NCBI GenBank assembly: GCA_003531345.1 | Contig: DQGZ01000149.1 | Span: 1-11,215, forward strand | Source of the DNA: Alphaproteobacteria bacterium | Lineage (GTDB): Bacteria > Pseudomonadota > Alphaproteobacteria > Rickettsiales > UBA8987 | Direction: 5' to 3' | Length of the DNA stretch: 11,215 nt | Part shown: positions 5,845 through 11,215 of the stretch, one piece after another | Layout of the letters: every line of letters begins with the position of its first letter | Numbering within the stretch: the stretch's first letter is position 1 | Position numbers and translations under genes: made by a program | Notes under the pieces: model-generated | Told to the model about the DNA's origin: nothing | Databases searched by the model: none | The model's input: only the letters and a program-made list of their open reading frames with translations

Positions 5845-7494
5845 ATGGAAGGCGCACCTAAAGGATGGAAAAGATGGTTATACTCAACTAACCATAAAGA
5901 TATTGGAACAATGTACCTGATATATGGTATTACTGCGGGTATTATCTCCGCATTGATTTCCGTATGGTTCCGTATGGAGCTGCAACACCCGGGAGATCAG
6001 GTGTTTCATGGTAATTACCAGTTCTATAACGTTCTTGTAACTGCACACGCCCTTCTGATGGTGTTTTTTATGATTATGCCGTCACTTATTGGTGGCTTTG
6101 GTAACTGGTTCGTTCCACTTCAGATAGGTGCGCCAGACATGGCCTTCCCGCGGCTTAACAATATTAGTTTTTGGCTAATGGTGCCAGGGTTCATCCTTCT
6201 TATTCTCGGTGCTGTTTGGCCGTTTGACTGGTCTCTTTACTTTAAGGAAATTGGAACAGAGGCATATAAAGGTAATATATACGCATATTATGACCCAGCA
6301 GGTGGTCCAGGTACAGGTTGGACATTATACCCCCCACTTTCAGACAAGGCGGATATATCAGTGGATTTCTCTATCCTTTCGCTTCACTTGCTTGGTATAT
6401 CTTCAATATTAGGTGCAATAAATTTTATCGTTACCATTTTCAATATGCGCTGCAAGGGTATGTCATTATTTAAAATGCCTCTCTTTGTCTGGTCAATTTT
6501 AGTAACGGCTATTCTTCTTGTTCTTGCGCTTCCAGTTTTAGCTGGTGCAATAACCATGTTACTGACAGACCGTAACTTCGGCACTCACTTCTTCAAACCT
6601 GAAGGCGGTGGTGACCCAATATTATTCCAGCATTTATTCTGGTTCTTTGGTCACCCAGAGGTTTACATTATCATTCTTCCTGGCTTCGGGATTATCTCGC
6701 AGATAGTTTCAACTTTCTCTAGAAAGCCTGTATTTGGTTATGTTCCAATGGTTTATGCAATGGCTTCTATCGGTGTGGTTGGCTTTGCGGTTTGGGCGCA
6801 CCATATGTTCACAGTTGGTTACAGCCTGAACACAAAATTATACTTCACAGTTGCAACAATGATAATTGCCGTGCCAACAGGTGTTAAGATATTCAGTTGG
6901 ATTGCAACCATGTGGGGCGGCTCAATCTCATTCAAAACACCAATGTTATTTGCGATAGGCTTTATTTTCGTATTCGTAGTTGGTGGCGTTACTGGTGTGG
7001 TACTTGCCAATGCTGGTATGGATATTCCAATGCACGATACTTATTATGTAGTTGCCCACTTCCACTATGTTATGAGTTTAGGGGCGTTATTTGCTGCTTT
7101 TGCAGGGTTTTATTACTGGTTCCCTAAAATGAATGGCAGAATGTTACCTGAATGGGCTGGTATAACGCACTTCATCACCACTTTTATTGGCACAAATTTA
7201 ACTTTCTTCCCGCAGCACTTTTTAGGGCTTGCAGGTATGCCAAGGCGCTATGTTGACTACCCAGATGCCTATGCTTACTGGAATAATATCAGCTCAATAG
7301 GTTCATACATAACTATGGGTTCAACTTTCTTCTTCCTGTTCATAGTGTTCTGGAGTATGTGTAGAGGTAAAAAAGCGGGTGATAACCCATGGGGCAAGGG
7401 GGCTACAACATTAGAATGGACAATTCCATCACCACCGCAATATCACACATTTTCAACGCCACCAGTGTTGGAAGATAAAGGAAACGGACATTAA
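5845..7494 (+). CDS. ctaD: Cytochrome c oxidase subunit I (aa3-type, A1 family)
   Basis: This is the catalytic subunit (also coxA) that reduces O2 to water at the heme a3-CuB site and pumps protons. Its 549 residues hold about twelve membrane helices. Metal ligands seen are His68 and His407 (heme a), His405 (heme a3), and His270, His319 and His320 (CuB), with Tyr274 as the cross-linked tyrosine. Asp98 and the nearby RLNN asparagines (105-106) mark the D channel, Glu272 in GHPEVY marks an A1-type enzyme, and Thr345/Lys348 mark the K channel. The C-terminus (TLEWTIPSPP) is typical. The loop before GTGWTLYPPLS (about 128-152) is some 20 residues longer than I recall for Paracoccus subunit I. The ATG at 5845 has no purine-rich ribosome site and lies 29 bases after the REP-like element. 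Confidence 0.98.
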   Translation: MEGAPKGWKRWLYSTNHKDIGTMYLIYGITAGIISALISVWFRMELQHPGDQVFHGNYQFYNVLVTAHALLMVFFMIMPSLIGGFGNWFVPLQIGAPDMAFPRLNNISFWLMVPGFILLILGAVWPFDWSLYFKEIGTEAYKGNIYAYYDPAGGPGTGWTLYPPLSDKADISVDFSILSLHLLGISSILGAINFIVTIFNMRCKGMSLFKMPLFVWSILVTAILLVLALPVLAGAITMLLTDRNFGTHFFKPEGGGDPILFQHLFWFFGHPEVYIIILPGFGIISQIVSTFSRKPVFGYVPMVYAMASIGVVGFAVWAHHMFTVGYSLNTKLYFTVATMIIAVPTGVKIFSWIATMWGGSISFKTPMLFAIGFIFVFVVGGVTGVVLANAGMDIPMHDTYYVVAHFHYVMSLGALFAAFAGFYYWFPKMNGRMLPEWAGITHFITTFIGTNLTFFPQHFLGLAGMPRRYVDYPDAYAYWNNISSIGSYITMGSTFFFLFIVFWSMCRGKKAGDNPWGKGATTLEWTIPSPPQYHTFSTPPVLEDKGNGH

Positions 7495-7504
7495 AGATAA
7501 TTTG

Positions 7505-7539
7505 ACTTCAGAACTGGCAATAATCTGTAGTTCTGAAGT
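7505..7539 (+). terminator. Hairpin after ctaD (possible attenuator)
   Basis: ACTTCAGAACT (7505-7515) and AGTTCTGAAGT (7529-7539) form a perfect 11-bp stem with a 13-base loop, 10 bases after the ctaD stop. Only a short, interrupted T stretch follows (TTCTTTAAC), so full termination is doubtful. It may instead protect the upstream message from exonucleases or lower expression of the assembly genes relative to the subunits. Confidence 0.45.
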
Positions 7540-7555
7540 TCTTTAACAACCAACC

Positions 7556-7562
7556 AAAGGAG
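7556..7562 (+). promoter_or_regulatory. Strong ribosome binding site of the Cys/His-rich membrane protein gene
   Basis: AAAGGAG ends four bases before the ATG at 7567 and fixes that start. It stands out because coxB, ctaD and ctaE in the same cluster have no such site. Confidence 0.75.
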
Positions 7563-7566
7563 CTAT

Positions 7567-8109
7567 ATGGAAAAAAATCATTGTTCAACCCCAGGTGAAA
7601 ACCATTGTAATACTAAAGATAATAATTCCTGTGGCACTAGCAAATGTGGTGGCAATAAGAAATGTTTTAACATTCTGATAGCAATATTATTATTTGCCGC
7701 TGCGGGAATGCTTACAGGTTATTTAACATGGCAGAAATTATTTATAGCAGATTGGCAGGCTGGTATTGACTCTGGCATGTTCCGCAAAATGGATGATCCA
7801 ATGTGGCAGTATTGCGGAGTTATTCAGTTGTTACATGCAATAATATTTGTTGCTATATTCCGTAAATACGCAACTCTTACCTGCTCGCCATGTGGCACAA
7901 AGTTTGGTCGTGGTGCAGTGTTTGGTTTTTATATATGGTTGTTAGCTGGTGTTATAGGTGGCTTGTGGTGGTTTATCACAGAAAATGTAAGCCTTAACCT
8001 TTTATATGCAATGCTAGTTGGTACAGGCAGTCACTACATACTAGGCGGTGGGCTGGTTGGTCTGTTTTTACTTCACGGCAAGGAAAAAACTTCGTGCGGC
8101 AACAAGTAA
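7567..8109 (+). CDS. Unrecognised four-helix membrane protein with Cys/His-rich N-terminus
   Basis: I do not recognise this 180-residue protein. Residues 4-27 are a cysteine-rich tail built as three 8-residue units (NHCSTPGE, NHCNTKDN, NSCGTSKC), followed by Cys33. Four hydrophobic segments follow at about 35-54, 82-98, 116-136 and 143-169. A CSPC pair (106-109) lies in the loop between helices two and three, and Cys177 is near the end. Basic residues at 31-32, 99-100, 112-115 and 172-174 place the N-terminal tail, the CSPC loop and the C-terminus all on the cytoplasmic side. The gene lies between ctaD and ctaB, has a strong AAAGGAG site, and overlaps ctaB by 16 bases, so it belongs to the oxidase operon. 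A role in metal handling or oxidase assembly is a guess from context. It is not CtaG, Sco or SURF1 by any motif I can see. Confidence 0.85.
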   Translation: MEKNHCSTPGENHCNTKDNNSCGTSKCGGNKKCFNILIAILLFAAAGMLTGYLTWQKLFIADWQAGIDSGMFRKMDDPMWQYCGVIQLLHAIIFVAIFRKYATLTCSPCGTKFGRGAVFGFYIWLLAGVIGGLWWFITENVSLNLLYAMLVGTGSHYILGGGLVGLFLLHGKEKTSCGNK

Positions 8110-8984
8110 CAATAAACTCCCAGCTCTCCGAAGTTAAGGATTTTATATCGCTGTTAAAACCACGTGTAATGAGCCTTGTGGTTTTTACTGGCTTGATAGG
8201 TATGCTTATTGCGCCAGGAAATATCCACCCGCTTATTGCAACTATTGCTATAATTTGTATTACATTCGGCAGCGGTGCTAGCGGTGCAATTAATATGTGG
8301 TATGAGCGTGAGCTTGATGCGAAAATGAGCCGCACTAAAAACCGCCCGTTACCGCAGGGTAAAATATCAGCTCAGGCAGCGCTGGATTTTGCAGGTGTCT
8401 TGGCGTTCACTTCGGTTTTTCTTATGGCATTTGCGGTGAATGTAATGGCGGCATTTCTGCTGCTTTGCGCCATATTATTCTATGTTTTTATTTATACTAT
8501 CTGGCTTAAGCCCCGCACTCCGCAAAACATTGTTATAGGTGGTGCGGCAGGTGCTTTTCCGCCGCTTATAGGCTGGGCTGCGGTAGCTGGTGATATTTCT
8601 CTCATGCCAGTTTTATTATTTATCATAACCTTCCTCTGGACGCCCCCGCATTTCTGGGCGCTAGCCCTATATAAGAATGAGGATTACAAAATGGCAGGCA
8701 TACCAATGATGCCCGTAATATACGGCGCAGCTGAAACCAAAAAGCAGATGCTCCTTTACACAGTTGCTCTGGTTGCGTTTTCGCTGATGCCTTATTTTAT
8801 TGGTTTCTCTGGCTTTATCTACCTTGCCGTAGCAGCCCTTTCTGGAGGGAATTTTCTACACCATGCAGTAAAAGTCTATAAACAACCATCAGAATCCAAC
8901 TGCAAAAAGATGTTTCTTTATTCCATAATCTATCTTTTTGTGATATATCTGGCAGTGTTAATTGATAAAGTGGTTTATGGTTGA
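8094..8984 (+). CDS. ctaB: Heme O synthase (protoheme IX farnesyltransferase)
   Basis: CtaB (CyoE/COX10) is an integral membrane prenyltransferase that adds a farnesyl group to heme b to make heme O, the precursor of the heme A used by subunit I. The 296 residues match the family length. Seen are LLKPRVMSLVVF (20-31), the first substrate motif NMWYERELDAKMSRTKNRP (67-85), RTPQNIVIGG (141-150) and the second motif PHFWALALYKNEDY (185-198) followed by AGIPMMPV (201-208). In the first motif the usual first aspartate is Glu71, a conservative change. About eight to nine membrane helices are expected. The start is GTG at 8094 with AAGGA nine bases upstream, overlapping the previous gene by 16 bases. 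The next in-frame ATG would delete the conserved LLKPRV segment. No ctaA (heme A synthase) is in the window. Confidence 0.96.
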   Translation: MRQQVTINSQLSEVKDFISLLKPRVMSLVVFTGLIGMLIAPGNIHPLIATIAIICITFGSGASGAINMWYERELDAKMSRTKNRPLPQGKISAQAALDFAGVLAFTSVFLMAFAVNVMAAFLLLCAILFYVFIYTIWLKPRTPQNIVIGGAAGAFPPLIGWAAVAGDISLMPVLLFIITFLWTPPHFWALALYKNEDYKMAGIPMMPVIYGAAETKKQMLLYTVALVAFSLMPYFIGFSGFIYLAVAALSGGNFLHHAVKVYKQPSESNCKKMFLYSIIYLFVIYLAVLIDKVVYG

Positions 8985-9261
8985 TAGAAATGATTCGGGG
9001 GGGGGGCATTCTGATGATGGCTCTTTATCCGAAGGTGGTATTAGAGATTTAACAATAGAATCAAATAGAGGGGGAAAACCTCTGGCTTGGCTTCTTAGAG
9101 AGATAGATAAGGGTTCTAGAACAAGCGGGGTTTCTCATAGGAGTGGAGATGGTAACGGAGCAACAGATAGTGATGGTAGGAAGGGTAAAGGGGTTTCAGG
9201 TGATGGAAGTCTAGGTAGAAGAAAAGGTGACTATAGAGACGACAAGTGGTTTGAACTTTAA
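8977..9261 (+). CDS. Hypothetical Gly/Asp/Arg-rich small protein
   Basis: This 94-residue reading frame starts at an ATG overlapping the ctaB stop by eight bases, which suggests translational coupling. A TTG at 8962 would add five residues. It is very hydrophilic, with 20 Gly, 13 Asp and 10 Arg, no Cys and no membrane segment. It contains repeated SGDG/DSDG-like units after residue 55 and one mildly hydrophobic stretch (KPLAWLLREID). It is probably disordered. Codons 7-10 contain a run of ten G, and losing or gaining one G would end translation soon afterwards. The composition is unlike its neighbours: the coding strand is strongly purine-rich. I know no oxidase-linked protein like it. It may be a genuine lineage-specific gene or a chance open frame in low-complexity DNA. 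Confidence 0.45.
   Translation: MVDRNDSGGGHSDDGSLSEGGIRDLTIESNRGGKPLAWLLREIDKGSRTSGVSHRSGDGNGATDSDGRKGKGVSGDGSLGRRKGDYRDDKWFEL
8997..9006 (+). repeat. G10 homopolymer tract
   Basis: Ten consecutive G lie near the start of the Gly-rich small ORF in otherwise AT-rich DNA. Such tracts are prone to slipped-strand changes and also to sequencing error. With G10 the frame stays open for 94 codons. With G9 or G11 a stop is reached within about 20 codons. Confidence 0.9.
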
Positions 9262-9330
9262 GTTATAAAATGGATTTAAAAAAATTATATTATTAGTAAA
9301 AAGAGCGAAATAGTAATAGAGAGCTAATTT

Positions 9331-9453
9331 ATGCCCCACGCACCGCAACATAATGAAAAAAAAGTTAAAAATTACCTGATATTAGGAATTTTACTCCTGA
9401 TAGTGGTTACAGTTTTTGCAGTAACGTTGGTGAAATTGCAGATAAATTACTAA
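9331..9453 (+). CDS. CoxF-like single-span small oxidase-cluster protein
   Basis: This 40-residue protein (MPHAPQHNEKKVKNYLILGI at its start) has a short basic N-terminus and one membrane helix (about residues 15-35) ending in VTLVKLQINY. Alphaproteobacterial oxidase clusters commonly carry such a tiny gene, called coxF, just before ctaG. The pattern of a basic head, a glycine in the helix and a TxVK-like end fits. Its TAA (9451-9453) directly abuts the ctaG ATG (9454), and a purine stretch AGAGAG (9318-9323) serves as a modest ribosome site. The function of CoxF is not well established. A role in assembly or as a small accessory subunit is plausible. Position and shape support the call more than sequence identity does. 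Confidence 0.75.
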   Translation: MPHAPQHNEKKVKNYLILGILLLIVVTVFAVTLVKLQINY

Positions 9454-9975
9454 ATGAACAAAAACTCTCAAACTGCCCTGAATATTGCTGCTGTAGTTAT
9501 TGGCATGTTCGGCTTGGCATATGCCAGTGTACCTCTTTATGACGCATTCTGCAGGCTTACAGGTTATGGTGGCACACCAAATACCAGTGTAACTGAAGCG
9601 CCAACCCAAATATATGATCGTGAAATTAAGGTGATGTTCAATACAGATGTATCACCCGCTCTTAATCTTGAATTTAAAGCCCTGCAAAGCAAAGTAACAG
9701 TAAAGGTGGGTGAGCAGAAGCTGGCGTTCTTTACAGTAGAAAATCTTTCAGATAAAGACGACACACTAATTGCCACTTATAATGTAGTGCCAGAAACAAC
9801 AGGCTCTTATTTTGTAAAGTTAAAATGTTTCTGTTTTGACAAACAATTAATAAAAGCTCGCCAGAAAATCACCTTCCCAGTATCATTTTTTATTGACCCC
9901 GAAATAATGAATGATAAAGAATTAGACAATGTTAAGACAATAACGCTGTCTTACACGTTTTTTAGAAGTGAGTGA
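9454..9975 (+). CDS. ctaG: Cytochrome c oxidase assembly protein CtaG/Cox11
   Basis: CtaG delivers copper to the CuB site of subunit I during assembly. It has one N-terminal membrane anchor (about 8-26) and an Ig-like periplasmic copper domain. The 173 residues are a little shorter than the common 180-200. Key features are the ASVPLYDAFCRLTGYGGT segment (24-41, with Cys33), the YNVVP strand (109-113), the copper-binding CFCF motif (Cys125, Cys127), FPVSFFIDP (141-149) and a closing TLSYTFF. The usual FTEQTL-type stretch after CFCF is changed to FDKQLIKARQ. The gene begins immediately after the coxF-like stop and has no Shine-Dalgarno of its own, so it is probably translated by coupling. Confidence 0.96.
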   Translation: MNKNSQTALNIAAVVIGMFGLAYASVPLYDAFCRLTGYGGTPNTSVTEAPTQIYDREIKVMFNTDVSPALNLEFKALQSKVTVKVGEQKLAFFTVENLSDKDDTLIATYNVVPETTGSYFVKLKCFCFDKQLIKARQKITFPVSFFIDPEIMNDKELDNVKTITLSYTFFRSE

Positions 9976-10038
9976 TTAGGAATTAGGAACTAGGAAGTAA
10001 TGTGTTTCTAATTCCTAATTCCTAACCCCTAATTCCTG
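9976..10038. repeat. Inverted heptamer repeats in the ctaE leader
   Basis: The 67-base gap between ctaG and ctaE is almost wholly made of 7-base units. TTAGGAA occurs twice and CTAGGAA once (9976-9996). Then, in inverse orientation, five ATTCCTA-like units follow (10004-10038, two of them perfect). The left block and 10006-10025 can fold into a roughly 20-bp imperfect hairpin with a nine-base loop. The inverse units run to within four bases of the ctaE ATG, so this gene has a pyrimidine-rich leader and no ribosome site. Confidence 0.75.
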
Positions 10039-10042
10039 ATTT

Positions 10043-10906
10043 ATGGCGCACGATAACCACGACAATCATCACCACGAGAAAAACCACCCATACCACATTA
10101 TTGAGCTTTCTCCATACCCTATACTTACTTCATTTTCATTGCTTGTTTTAGCAATAGGTGCAGTGCTCACCATGCATGAGATACACCATGCACAAAGGTT
10201 GCTTGGTCTTGGTTTTGCTGCGGTGATTGCATGCGCTTTTTTCTGGTGGAGGAAAGTTATAAGAGAGGGGGCTGTTGAAAAAGAACACACAATTGAAGTT
10301 CAGCGCGGACTTAGAATGGGTATGGCACTTTTCATCTGCTCTGAGGTTATGTTCTTCGTTGCCTTTTTCTGGAGTTATTTTGACAGTTTTTTTAAAGCTG
10401 TCTGGTTTCAGTTACAACAATTTGACTTTGATAATCTTGCTTATTTTTCTGATAAAACTCATGTATGGCCACCTGAAGGCATAAAAACCTTTGACGCATG
10501 GGACTTGCCTTTTATGAATACTCTTATTCTTCTTCTTTCAGGCACAACGGTTACTTGGGCGCACCACGCGCTATTGCATGGTGACAGGAGGGGGTTAAAA
10601 CAAGGTTTGGGTTTAACTGTGTTTTTGGGCGTAATGTTCACTATATGCCAAGCATATGAATATTCTCATGCGGCTTTCAGCTTTGATCAGAATAATTATT
10701 CATCAAACTTCTACATGGCAACGGGCTTCCATGGTTTCCATGTTATAGTGGGTACAATATTTTTAGCTATCTGCTGGATACGTTCATTAAAAGGTCAGCT
10801 AACTCCTGAAAACCATCTAGGCTTTGAATTTGCTGCATGGTACTGGCACTTTGTAGATGTTGTATGGCTGTTCCTGTTCGTTGCCGTTTACTGGTTCGGC
10901 GAGTGA
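10043..10906 (+). CDS. ctaE: Cytochrome c oxidase subunit III
   Basis: Subunit III (also coxC) is a seven-helix membrane protein that binds lipids and sustains proton uptake into the D channel of subunit I. The 287 residues carry the expected motifs: RMGMALFICSEVMFFVAFFW (91-110, with the conserved Glu101), WPPEGI (142-147), LLLSGTTVTWAHHAL (163-177), YEYSHAAFSF (205-214), ATGFHGFHVIVGT (226-238) and FEFAAWYWHFVDVVWLFLFV (261-280). The N-terminus is unusually histidine-rich (eight His within residues 3-18), a feature also seen in some other alphaproteobacterial subunit III proteins. The ATG at 10043 gives the right N-terminus but is preceded only by heptamer repeats, with no Shine-Dalgarno sequence. 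The protein is complete. Confidence 0.97.
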   Translation: MAHDNHDNHHHEKNHPYHIIELSPYPILTSFSLLVLAIGAVLTMHEIHHAQRLLGLGFAAVIACAFFWWRKVIREGAVEKEHTIEVQRGLRMGMALFICSEVMFFVAFFWSYFDSFFKAVWFQLQQFDFDNLAYFSDKTHVWPPEGIKTFDAWDLPFMNTLILLLSGTTVTWAHHALLHGDRRGLKQGLGLTVFLGVMFTICQAYEYSHAAFSFDQNNYSSNFYMATGFHGFHVIVGTIFLAICWIRSLKGQLTPENHLGFEFAAWYWHFVDVVWLFLFVAVYWFGE

Positions 10907-11215
10907 TGTTGTAATTGTATTAAAGAGATTTTGGTAAAGCGCTTCCTCACAATGTATAAAAATTCCTGTGAATAAATTAGGGGGAAAATAATATTTGGTT
11001 ATTTATAAAACCGATAATACAAAGGGTCTAGCCTCTTAGAAAATAGGGTTTTGGAAATTCGGGAAAATGGACGGATTGCAACCTAAAATATAGCTATGTA
11101 ATTTATCACAACCCTTCGGCAACGATTTATGTAACCTTTACACACAGTAAAATTTATATTTCGTTTAATTTTTTAAGTTATTATAGACACAGTTGGTAAA
11201 TTTTATTAAATTTCA
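10907..11215. other. 309-base tail without a supported gene
   Basis: No reading frame longer than a few codons with a plausible start, no tRNA or rRNA, and no convincing terminator after ctaE was found. Only short 4-5 base stems are visible. The sequence becomes very AT-rich towards the end (from about 11145), as in a promoter region for a gene beyond the window, but no clear -35/-10 pair could be assigned. Confidence 0.5.

Noticed and set aside
6897..7127. 76-codon open frame inside ctaD
   Set aside because: It overlaps the most conserved helices of subunit I in another frame. Its Trp/Cys-rich translation is typical of an out-of-frame shadow.
10947..10971. TCACA and TGTGA half-sites suggesting a CRP site
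   Set aside because: The order is reversed compared with the CRP consensus (TGTGA first, then TCACA) and there is no promoter nearby.
10989..11011. GGTT...AACC mini-hairpin as a terminator for ctaE
   Set aside because: The stem is only four base pairs and no T run follows.
11100..11110. 11-mer AATTTATCACA shared with 1001-1011 upstream of the taxis genes
   Set aside because: A single shared 11-mer in AT-rich intergenic DNA, without symmetry or common promoter context, is weak evidence for a regulatory motif.

Overview
This window looks like a chromosomal segment of an AT-rich alphaproteobacterium that respires with oxygen and swims. The lineage call rests on three things. The order of the aa3-type cytochrome c oxidase genes (coxB, ctaD, ctaB, a 40-residue coxF-like gene, ctaG, ctaE) with tldD beside coxB is typical of Alphaproteobacteria. 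The protein sequences have alphaproteobacterial motifs. A REP-like palindrome between coxB and ctaD starts with a GTCATTGCGA arm of a kind I recall from AT-rich alphaproteobacteria. I cannot name a genus.

Left part (1-3291, + strand). The tail of an unidentified upstream gene overlaps folD (bifunctional folate enzyme) in an ATGA junction. A 174-base gap follows, holding a possible folD terminator and a well-formed FNR/FixK-type box. This box sits about 41.5 bases upstream of a predicted transcription start. It leads into two overlapping genes: a soluble Aer-like PAS protein, and a membrane-anchored chemoreceptor with several HAMP-like modules, a signalling hairpin and a C-terminal WEEF tail. 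Together they resemble a split aerotaxis (energy-taxis) receptor of the CetB/CetA kind known from Campylobacter, apparently under low-oxygen control.

Middle (3288-4850). tldD lies on the - strand, tail to tail with the chemoreceptor gene (4-base overlap) and divergent from the oxidase cluster. The divergent gap holds weak promoter elements and an 8+8 palindrome just upstream of the start chosen here for coxB.

Right part (4851-10906, + strand). This is a respiratory oxidase cluster: CuA subunit II, catalytic subunit I, an unrecognised four-helix membrane protein with a Cys/His-rich cytoplasmic tail, heme O synthase, a Gly/Asp-rich small ORF with a G10 tract, a coxF-like single-span peptide, the CuB chaperone CtaG/Cox11, and subunit III. 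Three gaps inside it carry hairpins or repeats: the REP-like element, an 11-bp hairpin after ctaD, and TTAGGAA-type heptamers before ctaE. The last 309 bases contain no gene I can support.

How the parts fit: the oxidase genes supply the structural subunits, the heme precursor enzyme and copper insertion for terminal respiration. The chemotaxis pair would steer the cell by redox or oxygen state. TldD is a separate metalloprotease whose presence next to cox genes is common in this class.
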